A DNA stretch of 64,000 nucleotides from Cotesia glomerata (lineage: Eukaryota; Arthropoda; Insecta; Hymenoptera; Braconidae), in the NCBI RefSeq assembly GCF_020080835.1, contig NC_058163.1, forward strand, positions 13,444,925 to 13,508,924, read 5' to 3'. Positions 12,416-22,352 of the stretch are shown here, piece by piece. The position numbers and the translations under genes were made by a program. Every line of letters begins with the position of its first letter. Position 1 is the first letter of the stretch. The notes below the pieces were generated by a model. It saw only the letters and a program-made list of their open reading frames with translations. It was not told where the DNA came from and did not search any database.

Positions 12416-13100
12416 TTACTCAAGTTCCATATTTTCAGTTTCAACAAATGATACAAGAGGCTTATGATAACTAAAATACGATACAAATATTTTAGTTTCA
12501 ATTTGGTTGATATATCTTTGGAACACTGCATCTATTACCGTTTTTGATCTTGTAGTTGATTGAGTGCGATTGTTACACATTTTTAAATAAAATGTTGTAT
12601 CGAGAAACTCAATCAAAGGAAGCGCTGTATCTGATGCAAAATTTATGTTAAAATCCCCACTTAAAATCATCGGAATTTTATCATAATTCTTTTTGAGAAT
12701 TCGCGATACCTCTGGGGTATATTTGATCAAATTTTCATGTATAAATTCAATAACTGATTTTATTGATTGGTTGGGAAAGATGTAAATTGCTACGATCAAA
12801 ATTAAATCTCCTTGGTCATTTCTGCTCTCACAGGCACATATTTCTCCAACTTTCGAAAGCTGAACAGACAATGATTCTAGCTGTTGTGCATTGAGATCCA
12901 TTTGTGGCGTAACAACACGGGCTCCATCATTTACGTTGTGATAAATTGCTACTCCGCCTGCCCTCGTACGTGGTCTTTTGTAATTAACAACAATATTAAA
13001 ATTTGGAATGTCTACAATATCTTCATTATTCATCCATGTCTCCGAAAGAATTAAAAATTTTACGATGACACTATATTGTCATGTTGCAGATCTTGTACAT
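12416..13100 (-). pseudogene. Helentron endonuclease domain (EEP type)
   Basis: The open reading frame 13033-12416 has AP-endonuclease-like motifs in order: GGVAIYHN, then LSGDFNINFA (catalytic GDFN), then TTRSKTVIDAVF, then a terminal SYHKPL in the position of the SDH motif. Upstream in another frame, near 13070-13110, is the usual opening ILSETW. This domain lies C-terminal to the helicase in Helentrons and is related to non-LTR retrotransposon endonucleases. The frame break before 13033 makes it a pseudogene fragment. Confidence 0.7.
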
Positions 13101-13203
13101 GAGCTCGTAAGCTTTGACAGTTAAAGGTAAACAGTGACATCCCTTTTCTTTTTATTTAAGAAATCATATAAAACATTTGTAATTGTCTCAAGTCGATTCA
13201 AGT

Positions 13204-14433
13204 TCAGCCTTCGAAATTCATGTTGTAGATCAATTGTAGATACTGACGCTCTTCGGCCATGGTAAAATTTTTTATCATTTTTGAAACGAGATATAAGCCG
13301 TTTATTGATGTAACTCGTGATAATGCGACGTACAGGAGTTGTTGAACGTGTGATTTATCATATTCATATACAATCTCACCAAAAGTAGCTCCCTGGGACT
13401 TGTGAATCGTCATTGCACATGCAGAGACTAATGGGAAATGATTACGTTTTACAATAACGGTTTTATTAGGTACTAGTGGTATAGATGATGTTCTGCGATC
13501 TATTGGTACTGCCAGTGGATGAAGATTATTTTTTGAATTGATGCCGCTGCCTTTCTTCTCAATTTTTCTCCGATTTTTGGAGATTCTGGAAATTCTAGCC
13601 ATAAACGACCTATCTCTCCTTTGTCATTATATTCAATGAAAATTAATTTTCCTATCCCACCATTTGCTAATCCATCTGATACATCGATGTTAGTTGTTAT
13701 CATGTATGGTTTGTTCAAAACCAATGTAATTTGATATGGCAAACCTCCTGTATCAATAGTTGACATTTTATGTAATTTTTGACGCATAGAAGTTTGCTGT
13801 TCAACATTTCTACATCCAATATATATATCAGTTGCCTCTGAATTCACTTTTTCTTCTATAGAATTCAAAAATTTTATTGTTGTATTCAGCAACTGAATGA
13901 TTATTAAAAAACAATCGTATACCGTCTGGACAAAGTCTCTCAGCTTCTTCTTCAGAGTAAATCCGTGACTCAATTAAATCTAGCTCTTCCTGATCTAACA
14001 ACTGTCCATTACCAATTTTTGTTAATATTGTTGCAAAACTTTGATTAGCTTGTCGCATAACTTCGTTTAGTTCGAAAAATTTCAACCCTCGCCATAGTGT
14101 TGAACCTGCTATTTGTCGTTTTATTTGTTTGTAAATTGGGGTAGCACGAACTGGCGGTAGTTGACGTAGATCACCAATCAAAATTATATCTAATCCACCA
14201 AAATGGACTTCAAAATTACCGGTGATTTGCTTTAACCTTGAATCTATTTGGGACAACAACTCGGCTCCAATCATACTAATTTCATCGATAATCAATACAC
14301 GAACATATTTAAAAAGTGATCTATATTGTTGGGCTACTTCAATTGATAAAGGAAGCAACTTTGAAAGACTTATCTTCAGTGCAGTGTGTACAGTGTACAG
14401 TAAGCTCACGTAGTTTTCACATGCACTACACAC
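13204..14433 (-). pseudogene. Helentron PIF1-type helicase, C-terminal half
   Basis: Frames 14433-13828, 13973-13500 and 13602-13204 are collinear pieces of a SF1B/PIF1 helicase separated by frameshifts. The first piece contains the Walker B region LIIDEISMIGAELL, then GGLDIILIGDLRQLPPV and LNEVMRQANQ. The last piece contains CAMTIHKSQGATF and YVALSRVTSINGLYL (motifs V-VI). The Walker A segment is not present, and only unrelated sequence lies between 14440 and the element end. The family role is DNA unwinding during rolling-circle-like transposition. It is inactive. Confidence 0.8.
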
Positions 14434-14737
14434 GTTAAATGCTCAAATACAAGCACGTATTAAACAGTGTGCAATATACATACACACTGACATCTGCTCT
14501 CTCGCTCTGGCTCACAAATTACAGGCGACTATGCTTAGAAGACGGGAGTGGGGACGCTACGAAGTATGGCACAAAGAGGAGAGACCGATAATATACAAAT
14601 TGTATGTATATTTCTGTCTCATTCTTTCCCCTGGCTTCATTCTACACATTTTTGTATTTGTGTCTCTTACCTGTCGTTTTTTCGTTGCATCCGGTTTGAA
14701 ATCACAACGATTCTAAAGAAGTTTCACTTAAAAAAAA

Positions 14738-14940
14738 ACAGATTATTTTAAAAATGGGAAGGTAAATTTAAAATTTTTTTATTCCTGCTGTTAATAGTTT
14801 TTGTCAGAATAGTACGTGAAATTTAAAACCAGAGGTTATACTTATAAATTTTGATTTGATAAAATTGATTGATTTTTATCTTGATTAAAATTAATTAAAA
14901 AAGAAGGCAAGTATCACATGAAATTTTAATTATTAATGAT
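14738..14940. repeat. Right inverted repeat of the CACTA-type element, outer part
   Basis: Reverse complement of 6242-6445, including AAACCAGAGGTTATACTTAT and AGAAGGCAAGTATCACATGA blocks. The match stops at 14940. Confidence 0.85.
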
Positions 14941-15715
14941 ATACATAACTATAACTTACATAACTATATTACAATCTGTCCTATAGAAATGCAAAAGCAC
15001 CTGTGCACAGGACTGGTATAATATTTATTAATTCAAGATAGCGGATTTATATAAACTAAAGAGATAAAATTATAAGTTACTAGAATATTTAACATTACTA
15101 ATTAAAGTTTTAAAGTTTAGTGCCAAAATACAATTACTAGCCTTCATGTATTTATAATCGATTTCAGTAGATTATTTTGGTTAGATTTCTTATCTCCTTT
15201 CAAACACTTTAAATTATTGGGTAGTTTATTAAAGTATTTAATAGCAGTGTATCTAGCACTCTTGCCAGTGATAGCATTCGTCACATACGTATCGTACAAA
15301 ACACATAATTCAGAATGTTGTACGATTGAACATATGATATGCACGATACGACACCATTTCACGATAATTTAGTAAACTCAACATAATTTCCTGATAATTT
15401 TTTCTTCAAATATTAACGCCGAAATTTTTATATGTATTATGTATATCCTACCCTCTTCAGTGAACTTACAGTCTTCAGCTTTTAGCTGCATGTTTTATAC
15501 ATGATGTATAAAAGACTTATACACTGTGTATAATTATACTTATAAGTTTCCATGATAAAATAACACTCCCTAGTTTTATTTACTCGAACCTAGCTTAATG
15601 TTTTATCTCTCAAATGAATTATCACTTTGCTTTATTCTTTTTATTGTGAATATTTAAGTGCAACTGGAAATTACATTTAATATATGTTAGCTCATCGATA
15701 AATAGAATAAAGGAA
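14941..15715 (-). pseudogene. LINE 3' fragment and AT-rich spacer
   Basis: Minus-strand positions 15362-15144 encode 72 residues ending in AIKYFNKLPNNLKCLKGDK, the usual C-terminal tail of RT-LINE ORF2 proteins. It is a 5'-truncated relic unlike the LINE at 1.7-6.2 kb. The rest, to 15715, is AT-rich without a recognisable gene. Confidence 0.55.
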
Positions 15716-16315
15716 ATGGCAGACAGAAATTCAAAAAGCAATAAAAAAAAAAAAAGAAGCCCGCGAAGAAAAAACTCTGACTCCTGTTAGAAATGAATCC
15801 GGAGAAATAAAAAAAAGTTCATCAGTAAAATATTTATTTGTTATTCACCCAGGTTACGACTAACCGGTTAATAGAAAAATTGAATGTTTTTGAATAGTTA
15901 CATTTAATATTGAACCTTTAATTACAATTTATTTATTCATTGAGGTGGTGTAATTGTTCCTTTATCATCTAATAAAATCGAAGTTGAAGACCAAAGTCCA
16001 AATACCAGCATCAACTCAACTGTATCATCTGAAATATCATATGAAGAAGTATATTGAAATGATGAGCGTTTAACTGATTTTGACATCCGGGAATCATGGA
16101 AAAACATTTTTCAAGTTCCCAAGTCTTTGTGCAAAATGAGTGATATAAATTCAGATGAAAATACTCCACCTAAAAATTTAAAAGCTTAAAAACCGAGACT
16201 TAGTGCACGAAGGAAACAATAATTTTTAAAAGGGTGGTTGAAAGATCCCAATTTGAATAATTGGTTGATGCCAGATACTTCAGATGAGTACAAAGCCAAA
16301 TGCAGTGTATGTTAT
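15716..16315 (+). pseudogene. hAT transposase, N-terminal portion (BED/TTF-type zinc finger)
   Basis: Pieces of a plus-strand protein are seen with several stop codons: an MADRNSK start region, an acidic/serine linker, and finally a zinc-finger start, WLKDPNLNNWLMP followed by KCSVC (16238-16309). The finger's expected second half (ADLTVIKNHAKCKSYT) is found 6 kb further on, at 22353. The gene was therefore opened by the inserts in between. The zinc finger of hAT transposases binds element ends. Confidence 0.7.
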
Positions 16316-16435
16316 ACAGTATCCGAACAAAAACAGTTTCACTGTAAGAAAAAATCGCGCCAAGTCCACATTCATAAGACTATTAAGAAAAAAAAATTTC
16401 TCATTTCTTTACAAAAGATATAAAATAAAAAATTT

Positions 16436-16735
16436 AAAATCCAAGTAACCGATATGATTGTATTTGATTTTCGGAAATTAAAAAATTTTATTGTAAATTT
16501 GAAAATTAAAAAAAAAATTTTGGAACGTATTTAGTGTGCGTGGTTGCAAAATATTTAACTTTTAATGAAATTCATAAAATTTATTTACTAGAACTTTAAA
16601 AAAATTGAAATACACAATGACGCACACCAAGTACGTTCCACATTGTTTTTTTTAATTTTCAAATTTACAATAAAATTTTTTTTAATTTCCAAAAATCAAA
16701 TACAATTATATCGGTTACTTGGATTTTTAAATTTT
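16436..16735. repeat. Palindrome within the fold-back element
   Basis: 16436-16560 is the near reverse complement of 16615-16735 (CCAAGTAACCGATATGATTG versus its mirror). A spacer of about 55 bp separates the arms. The CACACCAAGTACGTTCCA phrase in the right arm also occurs in the 33.5-kb copy. Confidence 0.75.
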
Positions 16736-16870
16736 TAGTAGATTTCATAAAAATCTAACTATTGTAACCGTTCTCATGCCGCAACTTCTGAAAAACTTTG
16801 CTTTATTCCGACCTAACTCGACGAGCTGAGTCAGAAAATACATATAGTTCAAAAGTTTATGTATGTATTT

Positions 16871-16876
<6 letters not shown>

Positions 16877-16949
<73 letters not shown>

Positions 16950-16969
16950 TATAGATATATATATATATA
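16877..16969. repeat. (AT)n microsatellite, left half
   Basis: An almost pure AT/TA dinucleotide run directly before the Helitron 5' end. The run continues after the Helitron at 20828-20895, so the Helitron appears to have entered a microsatellite. Confidence 0.9.
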
Positions 16970-16999
16970 TCTAATATATAAAATTCTCGTGTCACAGTT

Positions 17000-18033
17000 T
17001 TCGTTGCCATACTCCGACGAAACGGCTTGACCGATTTTGATAAAATTTTTTGTGCTTATCCGGTATCTATGAGAATCGGCCAACATCTATTTTTCATCCC
17101 CCTAAATGTTAGGGGTAGTCCACCCCTAAATTTTTTTTTTTATTTTTTAGACAAAATTTTTAATTTCTATTTTTTTATGATACAACATACAAAAATACAT
17201 ACAATCCTCAATTTTCACCCTTCTACGATCAACCCTTATTTTTTAATAGCCATTTTAGTAATTTAATCATTTTTCCTCTCCGGTCGAAAACTGATCAATC
17301 GTCATTTAATTAGTTATCCCCGCCAGATGTCTACAGGTGTCACTTCTGACCCAGTAAACAGCACGGAGTAGGGATGAAAATGAAGCCGGTCTCCTTTCTT
17401 TCTCACTCCCCACACAGTTGTCGGCCATCATTATTTTTATGCATCAAGTGTAGTAGTAACGTTGACAATTATTATTTTGCTATCTCAGTGTAACTCTCAT
17501 ATTAACTTTTAATCATTCCTATTTTATCAATAATAATTAAATTATCAATTTTGAGTGTATTTTGCACGATTAGTTAATCAAGTGATTTTATAACCTCAAA
17601 AGTACTCAACACGTGACACGAGCTTCCAATAACAACGGATTTTGTGTTGTAAGTATACTTTTTATTTATATCGAAAATGTTGTCAATCTTATAAAAATGT
17701 AATTTTAATTTAATTTTATTAAAAATGTAATTGAACAATTAAGATTTTCATAGTTTCCAAAAAATCAATCATTATGAATCTTTATTTTGAAATGTCAATG
17801 GAAATATTGGTTGTATGAAAAAATTATAAGAGACAATGTTTTCATAAAATTTAATTTTTTACTTTTGTTTGAAAAATTTTTCCATAAAACTTATATTTTT
17901 GTTATAATTTCATAAATTAAAACTAATCATTTCAAAACTGCGGCAAAAATCCTGGCCCTAATTATACTTTTAACATTTTTCATCATTAAATAATTTCATT
18001 AATTCTATTTATGTATGTTTTGTACAGTGAGCA
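17000..18033 (+). other. Helitron 5' noncoding region
   Basis: About 1 kb of leader: a conserved insect Helitron opening (GGCTTGACCGATTTTGATAA, CGGCCAACATCTATTTTTCA) and then AT-rich sequence up to the start codon at 18034. No other gene is seen. Confidence 0.6.
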
Positions 18034-20541
18034 ATGCCAAGAAAACGCAAAGGGGCTGATTTGAGCCGCAGTACAAGTAAAGCTCGAAAATTGCGAAATA
18101 GCAGATCCGAAAGAACAGTGTAACAGGGAAAATCGAACTTCCGGAGTCTATATCGACCCCGATAATTGACGCACGGTAGGTAAGGGTTTTCCCTTACTTT
18201 TCGATTTTTGACAAGACTTTCGACTTGTCACCGGGCGTGCTAATCAAGATTCCCCACTACTGTTCCCGGAAAATGAAGCGGGGCGTAACAATAGGAAAGT
18301 TCGAGAGCCTGAGCTGAGGGTTATAAAAGAGCGAGCACGAAAAACATCGAGGCTTTTTCTCTTCTGGAAGCCAGTGGCCTTTTGCCTTTTGTGAATCAGT
18401 GACCTTGTTGACATTAGATAAGTCAAGAGAGTGCAGTTTTGAACGCTGATGATGATAGAAAGCAACTACTGAGGAGTTTATTACGGTATTTGGAATTGGA
18501 CAAGCCCTGACCGGAAGCTAACATAGTGGTTTGAGACGACAAGACGCCAAGCGGCGGAGCCAGCCAAGTTGGACCGGAGTATCAGTCGTCGTTGGATAAA
18601 ACAATAATTGAGTCTCCAGGTATTTTCGATTTTTTTAGGCCAAAATCGATTATTAATTTAATTAAGAGGCTGAAATAATTAAAATTAATTTCTCGAGCGG
18701 TCATTTTTATATTAGCAAGTTTTGTACTTTAGAAATTCATGCGCCAGGTCATTTAGCTAGTTTTTGTTATTGGATATTTATTTTAAAAGAATGAGATTAA
18801 TAGTTTATTTGTTGAATTTACTGTAGAGAATTTATAAGTAATTTATTATAGGCCTGTTGGCTATGATAAATTAATTTTAGTTAAGAATTTTCGAGATATA
18901 AAGAAAAGTAAATTTGAATAAGAAATGAAAATGCGTAATTAAGTCAGTGAAGGTCATTCTAGAATGTATGTAGTTAAGAGTTGTATTGAGACGCTTAGGA
19001 TTCGAATAGTTGATGTTTAGAATTTTGTTTAGGAAGATTAAATTTAGTAAATCCTGTAATGAGTTCAGTAGAATTTATTAATTGAAAATATTAGTAGAAA
19101 ATTTAGTAAGTGAACTAGTACAGAAATTTAGTGATTATGTAATGTAGTAAAATTTATTTGCAGTAAACAAGTGTTGGCGTAAAATTTAGTAGATTATGAT
19201 AGTATTGTAAAGTTTTGGAAAATTAAATTTAGGCCAGTGGATAAATGTAATTGAATTGTTTAAGTTAGAAAAGTGCTAAATCAATTATTAAATAATTGAT
19301 TGAATTTAAGGATAATTTATTAGATAAATTCGATAAGAAAATTTGGTGAATTTGGTAAATTTAGTTAATCTGGAGATTAAATTTATTTAAGGAAAATTGG
19401 TTAAAATTTTATTTAAGAAAATTTGGGAAATGAATTTAGTTAAGAAGATATATTAATGAATTTAATGAATTAAAATCGAAGGTCAGAATTTTGTGTTAAG
19501 AAATTGTTAGGCGTAATTTTGGAATTTTGGAAAATACGAAATATTGAGAAGTTTTATTGGGTAAAATATGCTGTTTGTTATTCCGTCAGTTGGACGAGGG
19601 TTAAGGAATTAAGAATCTAGATGCGTAATGGTCTATGATTAAATTTAGAAATTAGGAATCTAGATGCGTAATGGTCTATGATTGAATTAGGAAATTAAGG
19701 ATAGATGCGTAATGGTCTATGTAGAGTTAAGAAATCAAGAAGATAGATGCGTAATGATCTATAGTTGAAAGAATTTGAGGATATTTAGTTGAAAGTTTTG
19801 GCAAGTGCCTGCGTAGGTGAGAGGTCCTCACAATTAAGTAATTGATAGGTTAATTTTAAGGGTAATATTATTAAGGAATTTTGTTAAAATAAAATTGCTT
19901 ACATTGAATAAATAATTAAATTGTTAATAATTGTTTCTCAGTATTAATTCTTCAGCCTTTCTCAACTTCTCACGACCCGATCTTTCCTTCTCATGTTCCC
20001 CGGTTTCTGGGACACCGAGTATAAAATCCCAGTGGCGCCCTTTTCAAAGAGGAAAGGGGTGACCAATTGGACAGGGCTAACCACCCCGTTACAACAGAAG
20101 AACAAATCCAGCAACAAAATACTGATGCACGTGTTAGAATGGCGCAATTGCATCAAGAAGAGCCAGAAGATACACGAGCTGAACGCAATGAAGTCAGAAG
20201 ATTAGAACAACGACAATCACGCCGTTTCACAGTCAATAGACGAAGAACAAATGACCAACAATGAAAATATACTCATACCACGGATTCCTATTATACCTAC
20301 AGATGTGCCAATTCAATTCAAACGTATTCAGTTTCCGATTAGATTGGCATTTGCAATGACTATCAACAAATCCCAAGGTCAAACGATGTCTGTTTGTGGA
20401 TTAGATTTGAGAACACCATGTTTTTCACACGGACAATTATACGTGGCATGCTCTCGAGTGGGTAAACCATCCAGTTTGTTTGTGTTAGCTAAAGATGGAC
20501 TAACAAAAAATATTGTTCACGCTATAGCATTAAGAGATTGA
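18034..20541 (+). pseudogene. Helitron Rep-helicase remnant, split by a solo LTR
   Basis: The ATG at 18034 opens a basic N-terminus (MPRKRKGADLSRS) that runs to 18118. The same frame resumes at 20094 after the LTR (EEQIQQQNTDARVRMAQL) and stops near 20264. A second frame (about 20251-20541) gives the PIF1 helicase end: RLAFAMTINKSQGQTM, GQLYVACSRVGKPSSLFVL. The Rep HUH nuclease and most of the helicase are absent, so this is an internally deleted derivative mobilised in trans, if at all. Confidence 0.75.
18119..20093 (+). mobile_element. Solo LTR (long, probably Ty3/Gypsy-type)
   Basis: The 1,975-bp LTR begins TGTAACAGGG and ends CCCCGTTACA, flanked by a perfect 4-bp duplication ACAG (18115-18118 and 20094-20097). 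A TATAAAAG box lies near 18324. The 3' half contains four copies of an AGATGCGTAATGGTCTATG repeat (about 19618-19765). A related LTR lies at 29536-31455. No internal retroviral region remains, so LTR-LTR recombination is the likely origin. The Gypsy assignment is a guess from the TSD length. Confidence 0.85.
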
Positions 20542-20826
20542 TATTGTTTAATAGTGTTACTGTGGTAATTGTTTAATTAATGATATATAATTTTAAGGAA
20601 TAAATTATAATAACTTAAAAGTAATGTTTGCCTTTTGTTATTTTTATATTCCCTCATCGTTCACAGCGCTCCATGCTTATTTCACGCATATACCATATTC
20701 TTACATACATACAATATACACATTTTAACATACATACATACTTACAATAAGTAAGCTATTTTTGTCTACACTAGAAATTACTAGGAAATTATTTATATGG
20801 CAAAACAACGTTTGCCGGGTCAGCTA

Positions 20827-20827
<1 letters not shown>

Positions 20828-20898
<71 letters not shown>

Positions 20899-21699
20899 TA
20901 TGACGCGGCTTGTCAGCACGATAACGTCTACAATTCTCAAGAGATCCTAATGAAACTTAACATACTCATTTTATGGACGATTACGAAGGTCGAGTTCAAA
21001 TTTGAGCTGAATCGGTCAATTAGTTTAGAAATTACAGCATTTCATAATTTTGAAAAATTGAAAATTTTATATTTTTAGTCCTTCTTCTGTGAAGTTAGGA
21101 ATATTATTTCAACAAGAATATAGTTATTAAATTTAACATGATTAAAAAATTATTTAAAACTTCGAATTCACATTATTCGAATTATTTCTCAATAGTTAAT
21201 GGTTCGCCGAAATATTTAATTGACGGTTAAAAAATAATAAAATGTTGGTATTAGTAATTTTTGTTAGCTTATACGTCAATATGTAATTACGATCTCCAAA
21301 TTATTATAAAAATATTGAACATTTTTCGTTTATATATTCTAAGATTATTAAGAAGAATTAATATATACATTCATCAATATATTATTGTTATTATAATTAC
21401 AACTAATTCAATTTAACCGATAGCGTCTACAATTCTTAAGATATCTTATTTAAACTAAGCAAGTATAAAACAAGATTAAAAAGTAAGTAAGACCACAACA
21501 AACATGCTTATGCAATCAGAACTCAATAGAGTTCGCTTAGTAGTCAGAATATCGGAAGATAAAGACGACTCATTTACAAAAAGTGAAAAATTTTTTTGAG
21601 TTGAATACCTTAGCATTTATCTTATTATGGAATTCGTTTTTATTTATTTTTTATATTTCAATACGAAATCTACTTCCATTTCGGATGCCGAATGGCCTT
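20828..21699. other. (AT)n right half and noncoding sequence of the fold-back element
   Basis: 20828-20895 is the continuation of the (AT)n run. The rest is AT-rich. Two related phrases (GATAACGTCTACAATTCTCA at about 20920 and GATAGCGTCTACAATTCTTA at about 21420) hint at a further internal duplication. No gene is seen. Confidence 0.6.
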
Positions 21700-22049
21700 T
21701 TTTTTTATTTTATATCTTTTTGTAAAGAAATAAGAAATTTTTTTTTCTTAATTGTCTTATGAAAGTTGACTTGGCGCGATTTTTTCTTACAGTGAAACTG
21801 TTTTTGTTCGGATTTTAGTATTTTTTGTAATTATAATAAAAATTTACAATTGGTACCAACTTAAATCTCGCGTTGGCTGCATTTTTTATAGCAAACTATC
21901 CTCTTGAAGCTACAGTTTATGTAAAAACAATTCCAGCGCACCCTGGCGGATGTAGATGCAAGCTGTGAAATGTATTTTTTTAACTGTAGTTTCCCATCTA
22001 TTGGAAGATTACCATGCATTCTCGAATTATTCAGTCTGTGGCATGTCAC

Positions 22050-22345
22050 TTTTTACATAGAAAAAAAGTCAGGATCGGAATTTTTGAGCTTGTTATAGTT
22101 TGTGCTGATAAAATTTAATAATTTCAAGTAGATTAATTACTATAATTGAATATAATTAATTAATATCAGTAAAATAAAGCATGAATTACTGTTATAATAT
22201 AAAATTTAGGAACAAGAAGTACCGTAGAATTAAATAAAATTTTGCAACCTCAAAATACCGTTCTGCTTACGGTAAACATAGTCGGTAGTCTGGCGCTCCG
22301 TTTACAACGGATTTGAACGGAACTTGGCGCCAGATTCTACCGAAT
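22050..22345. mobile_element. About 300-bp MITE-like repeat, copy 1
   Basis: It begins near AAAAAAGTCAGGATCGG and ends with a short inverted block, TCTGGCGCTCCG ... AACGGATTTGAACGGAACTTGGCGCCAGA. A second, 60-70% similar copy with the same order of blocks lies at 35250-35545. It lies directly before the resumed hAT zinc-finger coding sequence. It is noncoding. The boundaries are approximate. Confidence 0.5.
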
Positions 22346-22352
22346 CTGTGGA

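Larger units (their letters stand above)
12238..14737 (-). mobile_element. Helentron (Helitron2-type) remnant inside the CACTA inverted repeat
   Basis: The insert splits an A/T homopolymer in the right arm. Read on the minus strand it starts near 14730 with AAGTGAAACTTC. It ends near 12238 with the related GAAGTTTCACTTC, followed by a hairpin of GTGTGTGAATCGCACACAC type. Asymmetric terminal inverted repeats, a 3' hairpin and insertion between T residues are described Helentron features. It carries a PIF1-type helicase C-terminal half followed by an EEP endonuclease, the gene order of Helentron proteins. The Rep nuclease and N-terminal helicase are missing although both termini appear present, which suggests internal deletion. 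Confidence 0.7.
6242..14940 (-). mobile_element. CACTA/EnSpm-type DNA transposon with long inverted repeats, interrupted twice
   Basis: The left arm 6242-6968 is the reverse complement of a right arm that has been cut in two: 11712-12237 and 14738-14940. Removing the insert 12238-14737 restores continuous matching across a poly-A/T tract. The interior carries a spliced minus-strand transposase gene that is itself cut by the element at 7118-8732. Without the two inserts the transposon would be about 4.6 kb. The superfamily call rests on similarity of the transposase to the intact-looking protein at 35715-38199 (tnp2/DUF4218-like C-terminal region). I do not see a clean CACTG terminus or a convincing target duplication, so the superfamily is probable and not proven. 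Confidence 0.75.
16970..20827 (+). mobile_element. Helitron, non-autonomous, inserted in an (AT)n tract
   Basis: It starts TCTAATATATAAAATTC after an A and ends CTAG before a T, the canonical Helitron 5'-TC and CTRR-3' in an A/T target. A perfect 6-bp-stem hairpin (GGCAAA...TTTGCC, 20799-20816) lies 7 nt before the CTAG. Inside are only the first residues and the last helicase region of the Rep-helicase, and a solo LTR sits in that ORF. Without the LTR it is about 1.9 kb. Confidence 0.85.
16322..21812. mobile_element. Fold-back/MITE-like element inserted in the hAT gene
   Basis: The left arm (16322-16420) begins TCCGAACAAAAACAGTTTCA. The right arm (21700-21812) is its reverse complement ending TTTTTGTTCGGA. 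Both include the GCGCCAAGTCCAC block that recurs in the fold-back repeat at 33240-33905, so it is a family. A second palindrome lies just inside (16436-16735). The element was later entered by a Helitron. It has no gene of its own, and no clean target duplication was read. Confidence 0.65.

Noticed and set aside
16745..17086. Tyr/Ile-rich ORF across the AT microsatellite
   Set aside because: Pure translation of (AT)n; not a gene. The same applies to the frame at 20797-21078.
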